This document shows, in pieces, positions 55,491 through 64,000 of a stretch of 64,000 nucleotides of DNA. The DNA comes from Kocuria sp. (lineage in GTDB: Bacteria; Actinomycetota; Actinomycetes; Actinomycetales; Micrococcaceae). Position 1 is the stretch's first letter. Each line of letters starts with the position of its first letter. The stretch is from the NCBI GenBank assembly GCA_030524035.1, contig JAUNHG010000001.1, forward strand, positions 784,488 through 848,487, read 5' to 3'. The translations under genes were made by a program, and so were the position numbers. The notes below the pieces were generated by a model, which saw nothing but the letters and a program-made list of their open reading frames with translations, had not been told where the DNA came from and made no database searches.

Positions 55491-55996
55491 GCCGGCACAC
55501 GCTCTCAGTTCTGGTGGAGGATAAACCCGGTGTCCTGACCCGGGTGGCCGGACTTTTCGCCCGCCGTGCGTTCAATATCGACCAGTTGGCGGTGGGCAAC
55601 ACGGAGGTCTCTGGACTTTCACGTATCACGGTGGTGGTAGACGCTGACGGCGAAGCTCTAGAACAGGTGACCAAGCAGCTGAACAAACTCATTCATGTGA
55701 TCAAAGTGGTGGAACTGGCACCGGAAACCTCGGTACAGCGTGAACACATCATGATTAAAGTTCGTGCGGATGCCGCAACTCGTCTTCAGGTAACACAAGC
55801 AGCAGATCTTTTCCGCGCGTCAATCGTGGATGTGTCTACGGATTCGGTTGTTATTGAAGCTACCGGTGCTACGGAAAAGCTCACGGCGTTACTGGACGTC
55901 CTTGAACCTTTTGGTGTTCGGGAGATTGTGCGCGCCGGTACGTTGGCCTTGGGGCGCGGCCCCAAGTCAATGTCTGAGCGCGCATTGCGGCACTGA
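55487..55996 (+). CDS. ilvN: Acetolactate synthase small (regulatory) subunit
   Basis: A 169-residue regulatory subunit, usually giving valine feedback control. The N-terminal ACT domain ([20 protein letters not shown]) is followed by a C-terminal domain ([14 protein letters not shown] region). ATG 55487 overlaps the ilvB stop and has GAAGGAG nearby. Confidence 0.95.
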   Translation: MSRHTLSVLVEDKPGVLTRVAGLFARRAFNIDQLAVGNTEVSGLSRITVVVDADGEALEQVTKQLNKLIHVIKVVELAPETSVQREHIMIKVRADAATRLQVTQAADLFRASIVDVSTDSVVIEATGATEKLTALLDVLEPFGVREIVRAGTLALGRGPKSMSERALRH

Positions 55997-56008
55997 ATAC
56001 TGCCGTGA

Positions 56009-57115
<1,107 letters not shown>

Positions 57116-57209
57116 GGCCCCCCGCTTGATCGCGAGCTAGTCGGAAAAGTTTGCGTGATAGCAGGTCGGATCCGGATCTTCCCACCTTCCCTGGGCCGCA
57201 GCATTCACG

Positions 57210-57260
57210 ACGACGACGCCCCCCGTGCACTTTGCCAGTGTTTGGGGGGCGCCGTCGTTG
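57210..57260 (+). terminator. Terminator after ilvC
   Basis: ACGACGACGCCCCCC (57210-57224) pairs with GGGGGGCGCCGTCGT (57244-57258) with one mismatch. An inner CACT/AGTG lies in the loop. The T-tract is short. It separates the ilv operon from metG; the rest of 57116-57405 shows no gene. Confidence 0.7.
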
Positions 57261-57393
57261 GTGACCAATACGCAGGGTTACCTGGGCAGATCACCTAAGA
57301 AATCCCCGCCGGGAGACGTATCCGCGGTGATGGCGCCGGCGTAGAGCGTGAGCGCGGCGGCGAACGGGTGTGGGGCCTCTGGCCTATGACGAT

Positions 57394-57405
57394 TACGATA
57401 GGTCT
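57394..57405 (+). promoter_or_regulatory. Leaderless -10 element of metG
   Basis: TACGAT (57394-57399) lies 6 nt before GTG 57406. No Shine-Dalgarno sequence and no consensus -35 are seen. Confidence 0.5.
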
Positions 57406-58986
57406 GTGACTTCCGAGGTTTCTTCTTCCGCTGCCGATGATCGCCCGGCGTTCTATGTGACGACTGCGATTTCTTACCCCAATGGGCACCCCCATATTGG
57501 GCATGCATACGAAGCCGTCGCCGCTGATGCTTTGGCGAGATTTAAGCGACTGGATGGTTATGACGTCCGGTTTCTCACCGGGACGGATGAACACGGCCAG
57601 AAGATGCAGCAAACTGCTGATCGTGAAGGCATCACACCGCAGGAGCTCGCTGACCGCAATGCGGCTGCGTTTCAGGCCATGGACGATGCCCTCGGGATTT
57701 CATATGACCGCTTTATTCGCACGACGGATGCAGATCACTATGCTGCCTCCCAGGCAATCTGGGAGCGGATGAAGGCTAATGGAGATATTTACCTGGACTC
57801 CTACGCTGGTTGGTACTCGGTCCGTGATGAGGCCTTCTACGGTGAGGATGAAACTGAGGTGCGGGAGGGCGGCCGTCGTTACTCCACACAAACCGGAACC
57901 GAACTCACCTGGACGGAAGAAGCTTCCTATTTCTTCCGTTTGTCGGCATACCAAGACCGCCTTTTGGACTTGTATGACCAGGATGGTTTCCTCTTTCCGC
58001 AGACCCGGCGGAACGAGATCTCGGAATTTGTACGTGGCGGACTCCGGGATTTGTCTATTTCTAGAACCACCTTTGACTGGGGGGTTCCTGTGCCCGATGA
58101 CCCGGAGCATGTGATGTACGTCTGGGTAGATGCTCTAACCAACTATTTGACCGGGGTGGGTTACCCGGATACCGACGGTGATGTGTTTCAGAAGTACTGG
58201 CCGGCTCATGTCCATGTCATTGGTAAAGACATTGCGCGGTTCCACGCTGTGTACTGGCCAGCTTTCCTGATGTCAGCTGGTCTTCCTCTACCGCATCAGG
58301 TTTTTGCTCATGGGTTCCTTTACAACCAGGGCGAGAAAATGTCCAAATCAGTGGGGAATGTGATTGACCCCCACGCACTGATCCGTGAATACGGACTGGA
58401 CCCGTTACGTTTTTTCTTGTTGCGGGAGGTTCCTTTTGGTCAGGATGGGTCCTACTCGCATGACGGAATTGTCTCCCGTATTAACTCTGATTTAGCCAAC
58501 GACTTGGGGAACTTGGCTCAGCGCTCACTATCCATGGTGGCCAAAAACTGCGGAGGACGGGTGCCAACACCGGAGGAGTTGACTGACGACGATCGAGTGA
58601 TATTGGAAGCAGCGCATGACCTGTTGGCAACGGTGCGAGAGTCTTTTGAAGCGTTGCAGTTCCACCGGGGCTTGGAAGCCGTATGGCAGGTGGTAGCGGA
58701 CTGTAACCGATACTTCACTGCACAGGAACCCTGGGTGTTACGCAAGACTGATCCACAACGTATGCAGACTGTTTTGTGGACCACGTTGGAAACAGTGCGT
58801 GTTGTTGCACTGCTAATTCAGCCGGTCATGCCCACGGCAGCTGCCGCACTGTTGGATGTTCTGGGACAGCCCGTGGAGCAACGTTACTTCCGCGCGATCA
58901 CCGATCAGATCACCCCGGGAACGGCACTGCCGCAACCGACCCCTGTTTTCCCGCGTTACGAAGAAAATCAGGGGCTTCACACCTGA
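57406..58986 (+). CDS. metG: Methionyl-tRNA synthetase
   Basis: Charges tRNA-Met. The 526-residue protein has [15 protein letters not shown] with HIGH at 30-33 and [13 protein letters not shown]. It has no C-terminal tRNA-binding domain of the EMAP type. GTG 57406 is chosen from the leaderless pattern; the upstream ATG at 57370 would add 12 unmatched residues. It stands between ilvC and leuB as its own unit. Confidence 0.94.
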   Translation: MTSEVSSSAADDRPAFYVTTAISYPNGHPHIGHAYEAVAADALARFKRLDGYDVRFLTGTDEHGQKMQQTADREGITPQELADRNAAAFQAMDDALGISYDRFIRTTDADHYAASQAIWERMKANGDIYLDSYAGWYSVRDEAFYGEDETEVREGGRRYSTQTGTELTWTEEASYFFRLSAYQDRLLDLYDQDGFLFPQTRRNEISEFVRGGLRDLSISRTTFDWGVPVPDDPEHVMYVWVDALTNYLTGVGYPDTDGDVFQKYWPAHVHVIGKDIARFHAVYWPAFLMSAGLPLPHQVFAHGFLYNQGEKMSKSVGNVIDPHALIREYGLDPLRFFLLREVPFGQDGSYSHDGIVSRINSDLANDLGNLAQRSLSMVAKNCGGRVPTPEELTDDDRVILEAAHDLLATVRESFEALQFHRGLEAVWQVVADCNRYFTAQEPWVLRKTDPQRMQTVLWTTLETVRVVALLIQPVMPTAAAALLDVLGQPVEQRYFRAITDQITPGTALPQPTPVFPRYEENQGLHT

Positions 58987-59024
58987 TCACAGTTCACATA
59001 GTGAGACGTTGGTTCGTCATGTGG

Positions 59025-59058
59025 TTGAGGGCAATGGTCCTCGCCATAGGATTCAGAT
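59025..59058 (+). promoter_or_regulatory. Leaderless promoter of leuB
   Basis: TTGAGG (59025-59030), a 16-nt spacer and TAGGAT (59047-59052) are followed by 6 nt and ATG 59059. No ribosome binding site is present. Confidence 0.6.
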
Positions 59059-60171
59059 ATGAGTGAGCACAGCGTCGCGTCGTCATCCCTACCGGTACCA
59101 GCTCAGGATGCCGCTGAGGCTGTGGTGCATCGGATTGCCGTTGTCCCGGGTGATGGCATTGGCCCGGAAGTTGTTGCAGAAGCCGAAAAAGTCCTGGATG
59201 CAGTGTGCGCACCGGCCGGGATCGTTTTGGATAAGCAGATGTTCAATCTAGGCGCTGATCACTGGCTTGCGACGGGGGAAACGTTGCCAGAAGACACCCT
59301 GGAGGCTATTCGAGGCTACGATGCCATTCTGTTCGGGGCCGTGGGGGCTGCTCCCGGGGACTCCCGTGTTCCTTCCGGTCTGATTGAGCGTGAGATTCTG
59401 CTGAAGCTGCGCTTCAGTTTGGATCACTACGTCAACTTGCGCCCTTCCGAACTTTTCCCCGGCGCAGTATCACCCCTGCGTGATCCGGGTGAAGTGGATT
59501 TTGTTGTAGTGCGGGAAGGCACCGAAGGTCCCTATGCAGGTACTGGAGGCGTGCTGCGGGAAGGCACGGACCAGGAAATTGCCACAGAAGTATCCTTGAA
59601 CACGGCATATGGGGTGCAGCGCCTGGTGCGTTTTGCGTTTGAGCTGGCCAACCGTCGTGAACGTAAAAAATTGACCCTGGTGCACAAACATAATGTTCTG
59701 GTTCATGCTGGTCACCTGTATCAGAGGACCGTTAACGCCATGGCTGCCGAATATCCGGAAGTATCGGTGGATTACCAGCACGTGGATGCCGTCACCATTT
59801 TCCTGGCCACAGATCCGGCGCGGTTTGATGTGCTGGTGACGGATAACCTGTTCGGGGACATTATCACGGACCTGGCAGGTGCTATTACGGGGGGCATTGG
59901 CCTGGCCCCGTGCGGCAATATCAATGCGGACCGTACTGCGCCGTCGATGTTTGAGCCCGTCCACGGGTCTGCACCAGATATCGCGGGTCAGCAGAAAGCT
60001 AACCCAATAGCCGCTATCCTGGCCGCAGCCATGATGCTCGAGCACTTGGGCCATCGTGACCAGGCAGAGCAGATCCGGACAGCCGTGCGGTACGACTTGG
60101 AACGTCACGGTGGCACGCCGCGCACCACATCACAGATTGGTGACGCGGTGGTTGCAGCTGTGCGGCTGTGA
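59059..60171 (+). CDS. leuB: 3-isopropylmalate dehydrogenase
   Basis: NAD-dependent oxidative decarboxylation in leucine synthesis. The 370-residue protein has [45 protein letters not shown] and the metal-binding [21 protein letters not shown] 25-residue variable N-terminus precedes the fold. It is followed 58 nt later by ilvE, the shared transaminase. Confidence 0.95.
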   Translation: MSEHSVASSSLPVPAQDAAEAVVHRIAVVPGDGIGPEVVAEAEKVLDAVCAPAGIVLDKQMFNLGADHWLATGETLPEDTLEAIRGYDAILFGAVGAAPGDSRVPSGLIEREILLKLRFSLDHYVNLRPSELFPGAVSPLRDPGEVDFVVVREGTEGPYAGTGGVLREGTDQEIATEVSLNTAYGVQRLVRFAFELANRRERKKLTLVHKHNVLVHAGHLYQRTVNAMAAEYPEVSVDYQHVDAVTIFLATDPARFDVLVTDNLFGDIITDLAGAITGGIGLAPCGNINADRTAPSMFEPVHGSAPDIAGQQKANPIAAILAAAMMLEHLGHRDQAEQIRTAVRYDLERHGGTPRTTSQIGDAVVAAVRL

Positions 60172-60229
60172 TAATCCCTGTGTCACTGATAAAGATCGAT
60201 GGCGCACACCTTGAGTGGAAGAGAACACC

Positions 60230-61327
60230 ATGACTGTGGCATTTACTAAGCAGCTCAATACCCATGCTCTTTCTGATGATGAGCGTGAGCGCATACTGGC
60301 TGACCCCGGCTTTGGACAGCACTTCACGGACCATATGATCCGTATCCAGTGGCATGGCAATGTGGAAGAAGGCAGCGGACAGTGGGAACAGCCCGCTGTG
60401 GTTCCGTACGGTCCTTTGGCGATGGACCCGGCTTCCGCAGTGCTGCATTACGGCCAAGAGATTTTTGAGGGTCTAAAAGCTTATCGACATGACGATGGCT
60501 CCGTGTGGACCTTCCGGCCGGAGTGTAATGCGGCCAGGATTAATCGTTCCGCCCAGCGTATGGCCTTGCCGTCCCTACCCGAGGACATGTTCTTGGAGTC
60601 TCTCAAGGTCTTAGTGGAACAGGACCGGCGGTGGGTGCCCTCGGGCGAGGGTCAAGCGTTGTACTTGCGGCCGTTCATGGTCGCTAGTGAGCCTTTCTTG
60701 GGTGTTCGTCCATCACGAGAAGTGCTCTATTGTGTGATTGCCTCCCCGGCGGGAAACTATTTTGGTGAAGCGCAGGCCGTAGATATTTGGCTCTCTAAAA
60801 ACTGGGCCCGTGCCGGGCGGGGCGGAACCGGTCATGCGAAGTGCGGGGGTAATTATGCGGCTTCTCTTGTGGCGCAAATGGAAGGTGATGCTCACGGTTG
60901 CCAGCAAGTGATCTTTACCGATCCGCTGCGCAATCACGCCATCGAAGAGTTAGGGGGCATGAATGTGTTCTTTGTCTTTGACGGCAACACATTGGTCACC
61001 CCAGAACTCACGGGAACCATTCTGGAAGGTGTGACTCGTGATTCCATCCTTCAGCTGGCCAGAGACCGTGGGATGACTGTGCAGGAGCGTACTTTCACCC
61101 TTGACGAATGGCGCGATGGCGTCGCATCAGGCCACCTCACTGAAGTTTTTGCCTGCGGTACAGCAGCGGTCATTTCTCCGGTGGGTCGGCTGATCAGCGA
61201 TACCGAAATCATTGGCCCAGACGACCCACAGCCTGGGGAAGTCACTCTGTCCCTACGCCAGGAATTGTTGGAGATTCAAACCGGCCGCAGACAGGACCGA
61301 CACGGTTGGCTAACGCGGTTGGCCTGA
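60230..61327 (+). CDS. ilvE: Branched-chain amino acid aminotransferase
   Basis: PLP enzyme for the final step of Ile, Val and Leu synthesis. The 365-residue class IV aminotransferase has GTGHAKCGGNYAAS with the PLP lysine, and EVFACGTAAVISPVG. ATG 60230 follows GGAAGAG; GTG 60215 is an alternative. It probably shares a transcript with leuB. Confidence 0.95.
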   Translation: MTVAFTKQLNTHALSDDERERILADPGFGQHFTDHMIRIQWHGNVEEGSGQWEQPAVVPYGPLAMDPASAVLHYGQEIFEGLKAYRHDDGSVWTFRPECNAARINRSAQRMALPSLPEDMFLESLKVLVEQDRRWVPSGEGQALYLRPFMVASEPFLGVRPSREVLYCVIASPAGNYFGEAQAVDIWLSKNWARAGRGGTGHAKCGGNYAASLVAQMEGDAHGCQQVIFTDPLRNHAIEELGGMNVFFVFDGNTLVTPELTGTILEGVTRDSILQLARDRGMTVQERTFTLDEWRDGVASGHLTEVFACGTAAVISPVGRLISDTEIIGPDDPQPGEVTLSLRQELLEIQTGRRQDRHGWLTRLA

Positions 61328-61335
61328 ACCGCTAC

Positions 61336-61347
61336 TAGCCTGGACTC
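61336..61347 (+). promoter_or_regulatory. Leaderless -10 element of the FAH-family gene
   Basis: TAGCCT (61336-61341) lies 6 nt before ATG 61348. There is no Shine-Dalgarno sequence. Confidence 0.45.
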
Positions 61348-62124
61348 ATGCGTATTGCCCGTTTCACTGTCGATGACCAAATCCACTATGGCGTAGTGCA
61401 TGGTGAGAACGACGATCAGGTAGTGGTTCCTTTAGCCGGGGATCCTTTCATCAACGGTGTTCAACCGGTGGAAGGCACGTCGTGGCCGGTGCCGGATGTC
61501 CGCTTGCTGGCTCCGGTGATCCCGCGGTCTAAGGTTGTGTGCGTTGGTCGTAACTATGCTGATCATGCCCGCGAAATGGGCCATGAATTGCCGCATAGTC
61601 CGCTGCTTTTCCTGAAGCCAAACACTTCCGTGGTGGGTCCCGGTGATCCCGTCACCTTGCCGTCGTGGACTGATGAAGTGTCGTATGAGGCTGAATTGGC
61701 TGTGGTCATCGGAAGGATTTGCCGGGATGTGCCATCAGACAAAGTAGATAAGGTGATCTTTGGATACACCTGCGCTAATGACCTGACGGCTCGTGATATT
61801 CAGCGCGCAGAACAGCAATGGACCCGCGCCAAAGGCTTTGATGGTGCTTGTCCGCTGGGCCCCTGGATTGAGACAGAGTTGGATACGTCTGATATCGCTA
61901 TTCGTTCTTCGGTGAATGGGGACCTTCAACAAGATGGTTCCACTGCTGACATGATCTTTGGGGTGGCTGACGTGGTTTCATATGTTTCCAGCGTTTTCAC
62001 CTTGTTGCCCGGCGACGTTATTTTGACCGGTACTCCAGCAGGCGTGGGGCACGTAGATGACGGTGACACAGTGGAAGTTGATCTTGAAGGCATCGGTGTT
62101 CTGAGAACAGCCATACGCCGGTAG
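61348..62124 (+). CDS. Fumarylacetoacetate hydrolase-family protein
   Basis: A 258-residue member of the FAH superfamily, which includes acylpyruvases, oxaloacetate decarboxylases and aromatic-degradation hydrolases. The metal ligands Glu/Glu appear in SYEAELAVVIG and Asp in YTCANDLTARD, with KGFDGACPLGPWI and TGTPAGVGHV. A gene of this family before gltX is common in actinobacteria. The exact substrate is unknown; acylpyruvate or oxaloacetate repair is a reasonable guess. Confidence 0.88.
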   Translation: MRIARFTVDDQIHYGVVHGENDDQVVVPLAGDPFINGVQPVEGTSWPVPDVRLLAPVIPRSKVVCVGRNYADHAREMGHELPHSPLLFLKPNTSVVGPGDPVTLPSWTDEVSYEAELAVVIGRICRDVPSDKVDKVIFGYTCANDLTARDIQRAEQQWTRAKGFDGACPLGPWIETELDTSDIAIRSSVNGDLQQDGSTADMIFGVADVVSYVSSVFTLLPGDVILTGTPAGVGHVDDGDTVEVDLEGIGVLRTAIRR

Positions 62125-62210
62125 AACGTCCTATATATCACCACACGGTTATGCGCTGCTTCGGGGCTACGGCCTGTTAAGCAAGAAGAAATATGAGGAA
62201 CTAGCACATC

Positions 62211-63737
62211 ATGAGTGACGTATCGTCCACAGCAGTATCCGCCCCGTCCGAGGTCCGCTTGCGGTTTTGCCCGTCGCCGACCGGTACCCCGCATGTAGGT
62301 TTGATCCGTACTGCGCTGTTCAATTGGGCTTACGCACGCCACACTGGTGGCACGTTGATTTTCCGTATTGAGGACACGGATGCACAACGGGACTCCGAAG
62401 AATCTTTTACACAGCTTCTGGAGGCTTTGGACTGGTTGAACATCACCTGGGATGAGGGTGTTGTGGTGGGGGGGCCACATGAGCCTTATCGCCAGTCGCA
62501 GCGTAGTGAGATCTATCAAGAGATCGTCGAGAAACTGAAAGATACGGGCGCACTCTACGAGTCGTATTCCACTCCGGAAGAGGTTGAAACGCGCCACAAA
62601 GCTGCTGGGCGCGATCCTAAGTTGGGGTACGACAACTTTGATCGAACCCTCACAGAGGAGCAGGTTGCGGCCTTCCGCGCGGAGGGCCGGGAACCTGTGC
62701 TCCGGTTGCGCATGCCCGATGAGGACATAACGTTCCAGGACATGGTGCGTGGCGAGATTACTTTCGCTGCCGGGTCGGTACCAGATTTTGTGGTGGTGCG
62801 CGCTAATGGGAAACCGCTTTACACATTAGTCAACCCCGTTGATGATGCCCTCATGGGGGTCACTCATGTGCTGCGTGGCGAAGATTTATTGTCTTCCACT
62901 CCACGCCAGATTGCGCTGTACCGCGCTTTAGTTGCCGCGGGTGTGGCTGAGCGAGTCCCGGAATTTGGTCATTTGCCTTATGTTATGGGGGAAGGCAATA
63001 AGAAACTGTCCAAGCGCGATCCGGAGTCCAGCCTGTTCCACTTGCGGGATGCTGGTTTTATTCCGGAGGGGCTACTCAACTACTTAGCATTGCTGGGGTG
63101 GTCATTATCAGCGGACCAGGACATCTTTACGCAGCAAGAGCTGGTAGAAGCATTTGATATTCATGATGTTTTGGCCAATCCAGCCAGATTTGACCTGAAA
63201 AAGGCAACGGCCATTAACGGAGACCACATCCGGGCGTTAGAGCCACACGATTTCCGGAACCGATTGATCCCTTACTTGCAGGCCGGGGGAGTGTTGGGTC
63301 AAACGCTCACCGAGCGGGAAAAGTGGGTTCTTGACGCAGCAGCACCGTTGGTGCAAACCCGCATGGACTTATTGGCTGATGCCGTGCCGATGTTGGGTTT
63401 CCTCTTCTGTGCGGATAACGATCTGACCTATGACCAACAAGCCGTAGATAAGCTCAAAGATAACGCCCCCGAGGTACTAGCGGCTGCTTCCACTGCTGTG
63501 GAGACAATCGAAGATTTCACGGTGGAAAATATTCAGGCTGCGTTGCGTCAGGCGTTAGTCGAACAGATGGGGATCAAGCCGCGTCTGGCTTTTGGACCGG
63601 CCCGTGTTGCGGTATCCGGACGGCAGGTTTCTCCGCCGCTGTTTGAATCCATGGAAATTCTGGGTAAGGACTCCGTGTTGCGGCGTTTAACTGCGCTAGC
63701 GGAGCGGTTGCAGGGGCAGACACACAACGGAGCGTGA
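62211..63737 (+). CDS. gltX: Glutamyl-tRNA synthetase
   Basis: Charges tRNA-Glu, and probably tRNA-Gln in organisms using GatCAB; no glnS is in view. The 508-residue protein has [11 protein letters not shown] at 21-31 and [10 protein letters not shown] as the KMSKS equivalent. GAGGAA lies 10 nt before ATG 62211. It is followed by tRNA-Gln and tRNA-Glu genes, its substrates. Confidence 0.95.
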   Translation: MSDVSSTAVSAPSEVRLRFCPSPTGTPHVGLIRTALFNWAYARHTGGTLIFRIEDTDAQRDSEESFTQLLEALDWLNITWDEGVVVGGPHEPYRQSQRSEIYQEIVEKLKDTGALYESYSTPEEVETRHKAAGRDPKLGYDNFDRTLTEEQVAAFRAEGREPVLRLRMPDEDITFQDMVRGEITFAAGSVPDFVVVRANGKPLYTLVNPVDDALMGVTHVLRGEDLLSSTPRQIALYRALVAAGVAERVPEFGHLPYVMGEGNKKLSKRDPESSLFHLRDAGFIPEGLLNYLALLGWSLSADQDIFTQQELVEAFDIHDVLANPARFDLKKATAINGDHIRALEPHDFRNRLIPYLQAGGVLGQTLTEREKWVLDAAAPLVQTRMDLLADAVPMLGFLFCADNDLTYDQQAVDKLKDNAPEVLAAASTAVETIEDFTVENIQAALRQALVEQMGIKPRLAFGPARVAVSGRQVSPPLFESMEILGKDSVLRRLTALAERLQGQTHNGA

Positions 63738-63783
63738 ACCGTGTTTGAGGTGGTTGCGCCGCCACATGGCGGGGCTGCATGAT

Positions 63784-63812
63784 TTGCTGGGTCTGACGCA
63801 GATAGGTATAGT
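63784..63812 (+). promoter_or_regulatory. Promoter of the tRNA-Gln/tRNA-Glu unit
   Basis: TTGCTG (63784-63789), a 17-nt spacer and TATAGT (63807-63812) make one of the best sigma-70-type promoters in the window, about 60 nt upstream of tRNA-Gln. Confidence 0.65.
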
Positions 63813-63872
63813 TGCACCTCGTTGCGCGTGGGTATTGGCAGCTATGAGGTAGGCCAAAGCCCTTGTGCGTAG

Positions 63873-63944
63873 TGGGGTATGGTGTAATTGGCAACACAAC
63901 GGTTTCTGGTACCGTCATTCTAGGTTCGAGTCCTGGTACCCCAG
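63873..63944 (+). tRNA. tRNA-Gln (anticodon CUG)
   Basis: A 72-nt tRNA with the fully paired acceptor TGGGGTA/TACCCCA, the anticodon arm ACGGT-TTCTGGT-ACCGT (CUG, reads CAG) and the T-loop TTCGAGT. The discriminator base is G and no CCA is encoded. Confidence 0.95.
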
Positions 63945-63945
63945 C

Positions 63946-64000
63946 GGCCCCATCGTATAGCGGCCTAGTACTCCGCCCTCTCACGGCGGCAACACCGGTT
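63946..64000 (+). tRNA. tRNA-Glu (anticodon CUC), partial
   Basis: Begins 1 nt after tRNA-Gln and runs off the window. The 5' acceptor strand is GGCCCCA, and the anticodon arm CCGCC-CTCTCAC-GGCGG gives CUC (reads GAG). The T-arm begins CACCGGTT; the rest is cut off. Confidence 0.92.

Overview
The window is a chromosomal segment of an actinobacterium, most likely a member of the Micrococcales close to Micrococcaceae. This placement is inferred from family content and gene order; no search was run. Markers include a mycothiol-dependent formaldehyde pathway, NucS, a MurA with Asp in place of the catalytic Cys, a Rho with a long Arg/Asn/Gln insert, DUF3039 and DUF2017 proteins, GTG/TTG starts and moderately high GC. 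No phage, insertion sequence, CRISPR array or integron is visible.

Layout. (1) 1-1111: an AT-richer patch with the tail of one gene and an MDR oxidoreductase. (2) 1204-12350: a co-directional housekeeping block, argS-lysA-hom-thrC-thrB-rho-prfA-prmC-tsaC, which makes lysine and threonine and handles transcription and translation termination. (3) 13398-19710: envelope glycan genes: an SDR protein on the minus strand, then a double-domain glycosyltransferase, a FlaA1/CapD-type NDP-sugar dehydratase and a WecA/WbpL-type phosphosugar transferase. (4) 19707-27699: two small AtpI/AtpZ-like membrane proteins and atpBEFHAGDC, joined to the glycan genes by a chain of 4-nt overlaps and closed by two hairpins, the second a classic terminator; murA follows. 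(5) 29223-38839: nucS, a thioredoxin-like/TPR protein, an ABC ATPase-permease pair, DUF3039 with a DEAD/DEAH helicase, the minus-strand NAD-salvage pair pncB-pncA, and clpS with DUF2017. (6) 38918-44563: murI, MBL hydrolase, rph, rdgB, phosphotransferase, MFS. (7) 44577-52475: minus-strand genes for mycothiol-linked formaldehyde removal, a BrkB/YihY membrane protein, a MarR regulator, mqo, a Tat lipoprotein solute-binding protein, tRNA-Leu and peroxiredoxin. (8) 52604-64000: MarR, tRNA-Lys, ilvBNC with its attenuator, metG, leuB, ilvE, an FAH-family enzyme, gltX, tRNA-Gln and the first part of tRNA-Glu.

The genes work together mainly in amino acid synthesis (Lys/Thr, Ile/Val/Leu), energy (ATP synthase, malate:quinone oxidoreductase), cell wall (murA, murI, glycan genes) and NAD recycling. 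The clearest regulatory signals are a textbook attenuator before ilvB (an 18-residue leader peptide rich in Leu/Ile/Val plus a terminator) and a recurring leaderless start pattern: a TANNNT hexamer followed by 6 or 7 nt and then the start codon, at ten transcription-unit starts. I found no convincing new defence or mobile system. The least understood conserved unit is the DUF3039-helicase pair at 33564-35718.
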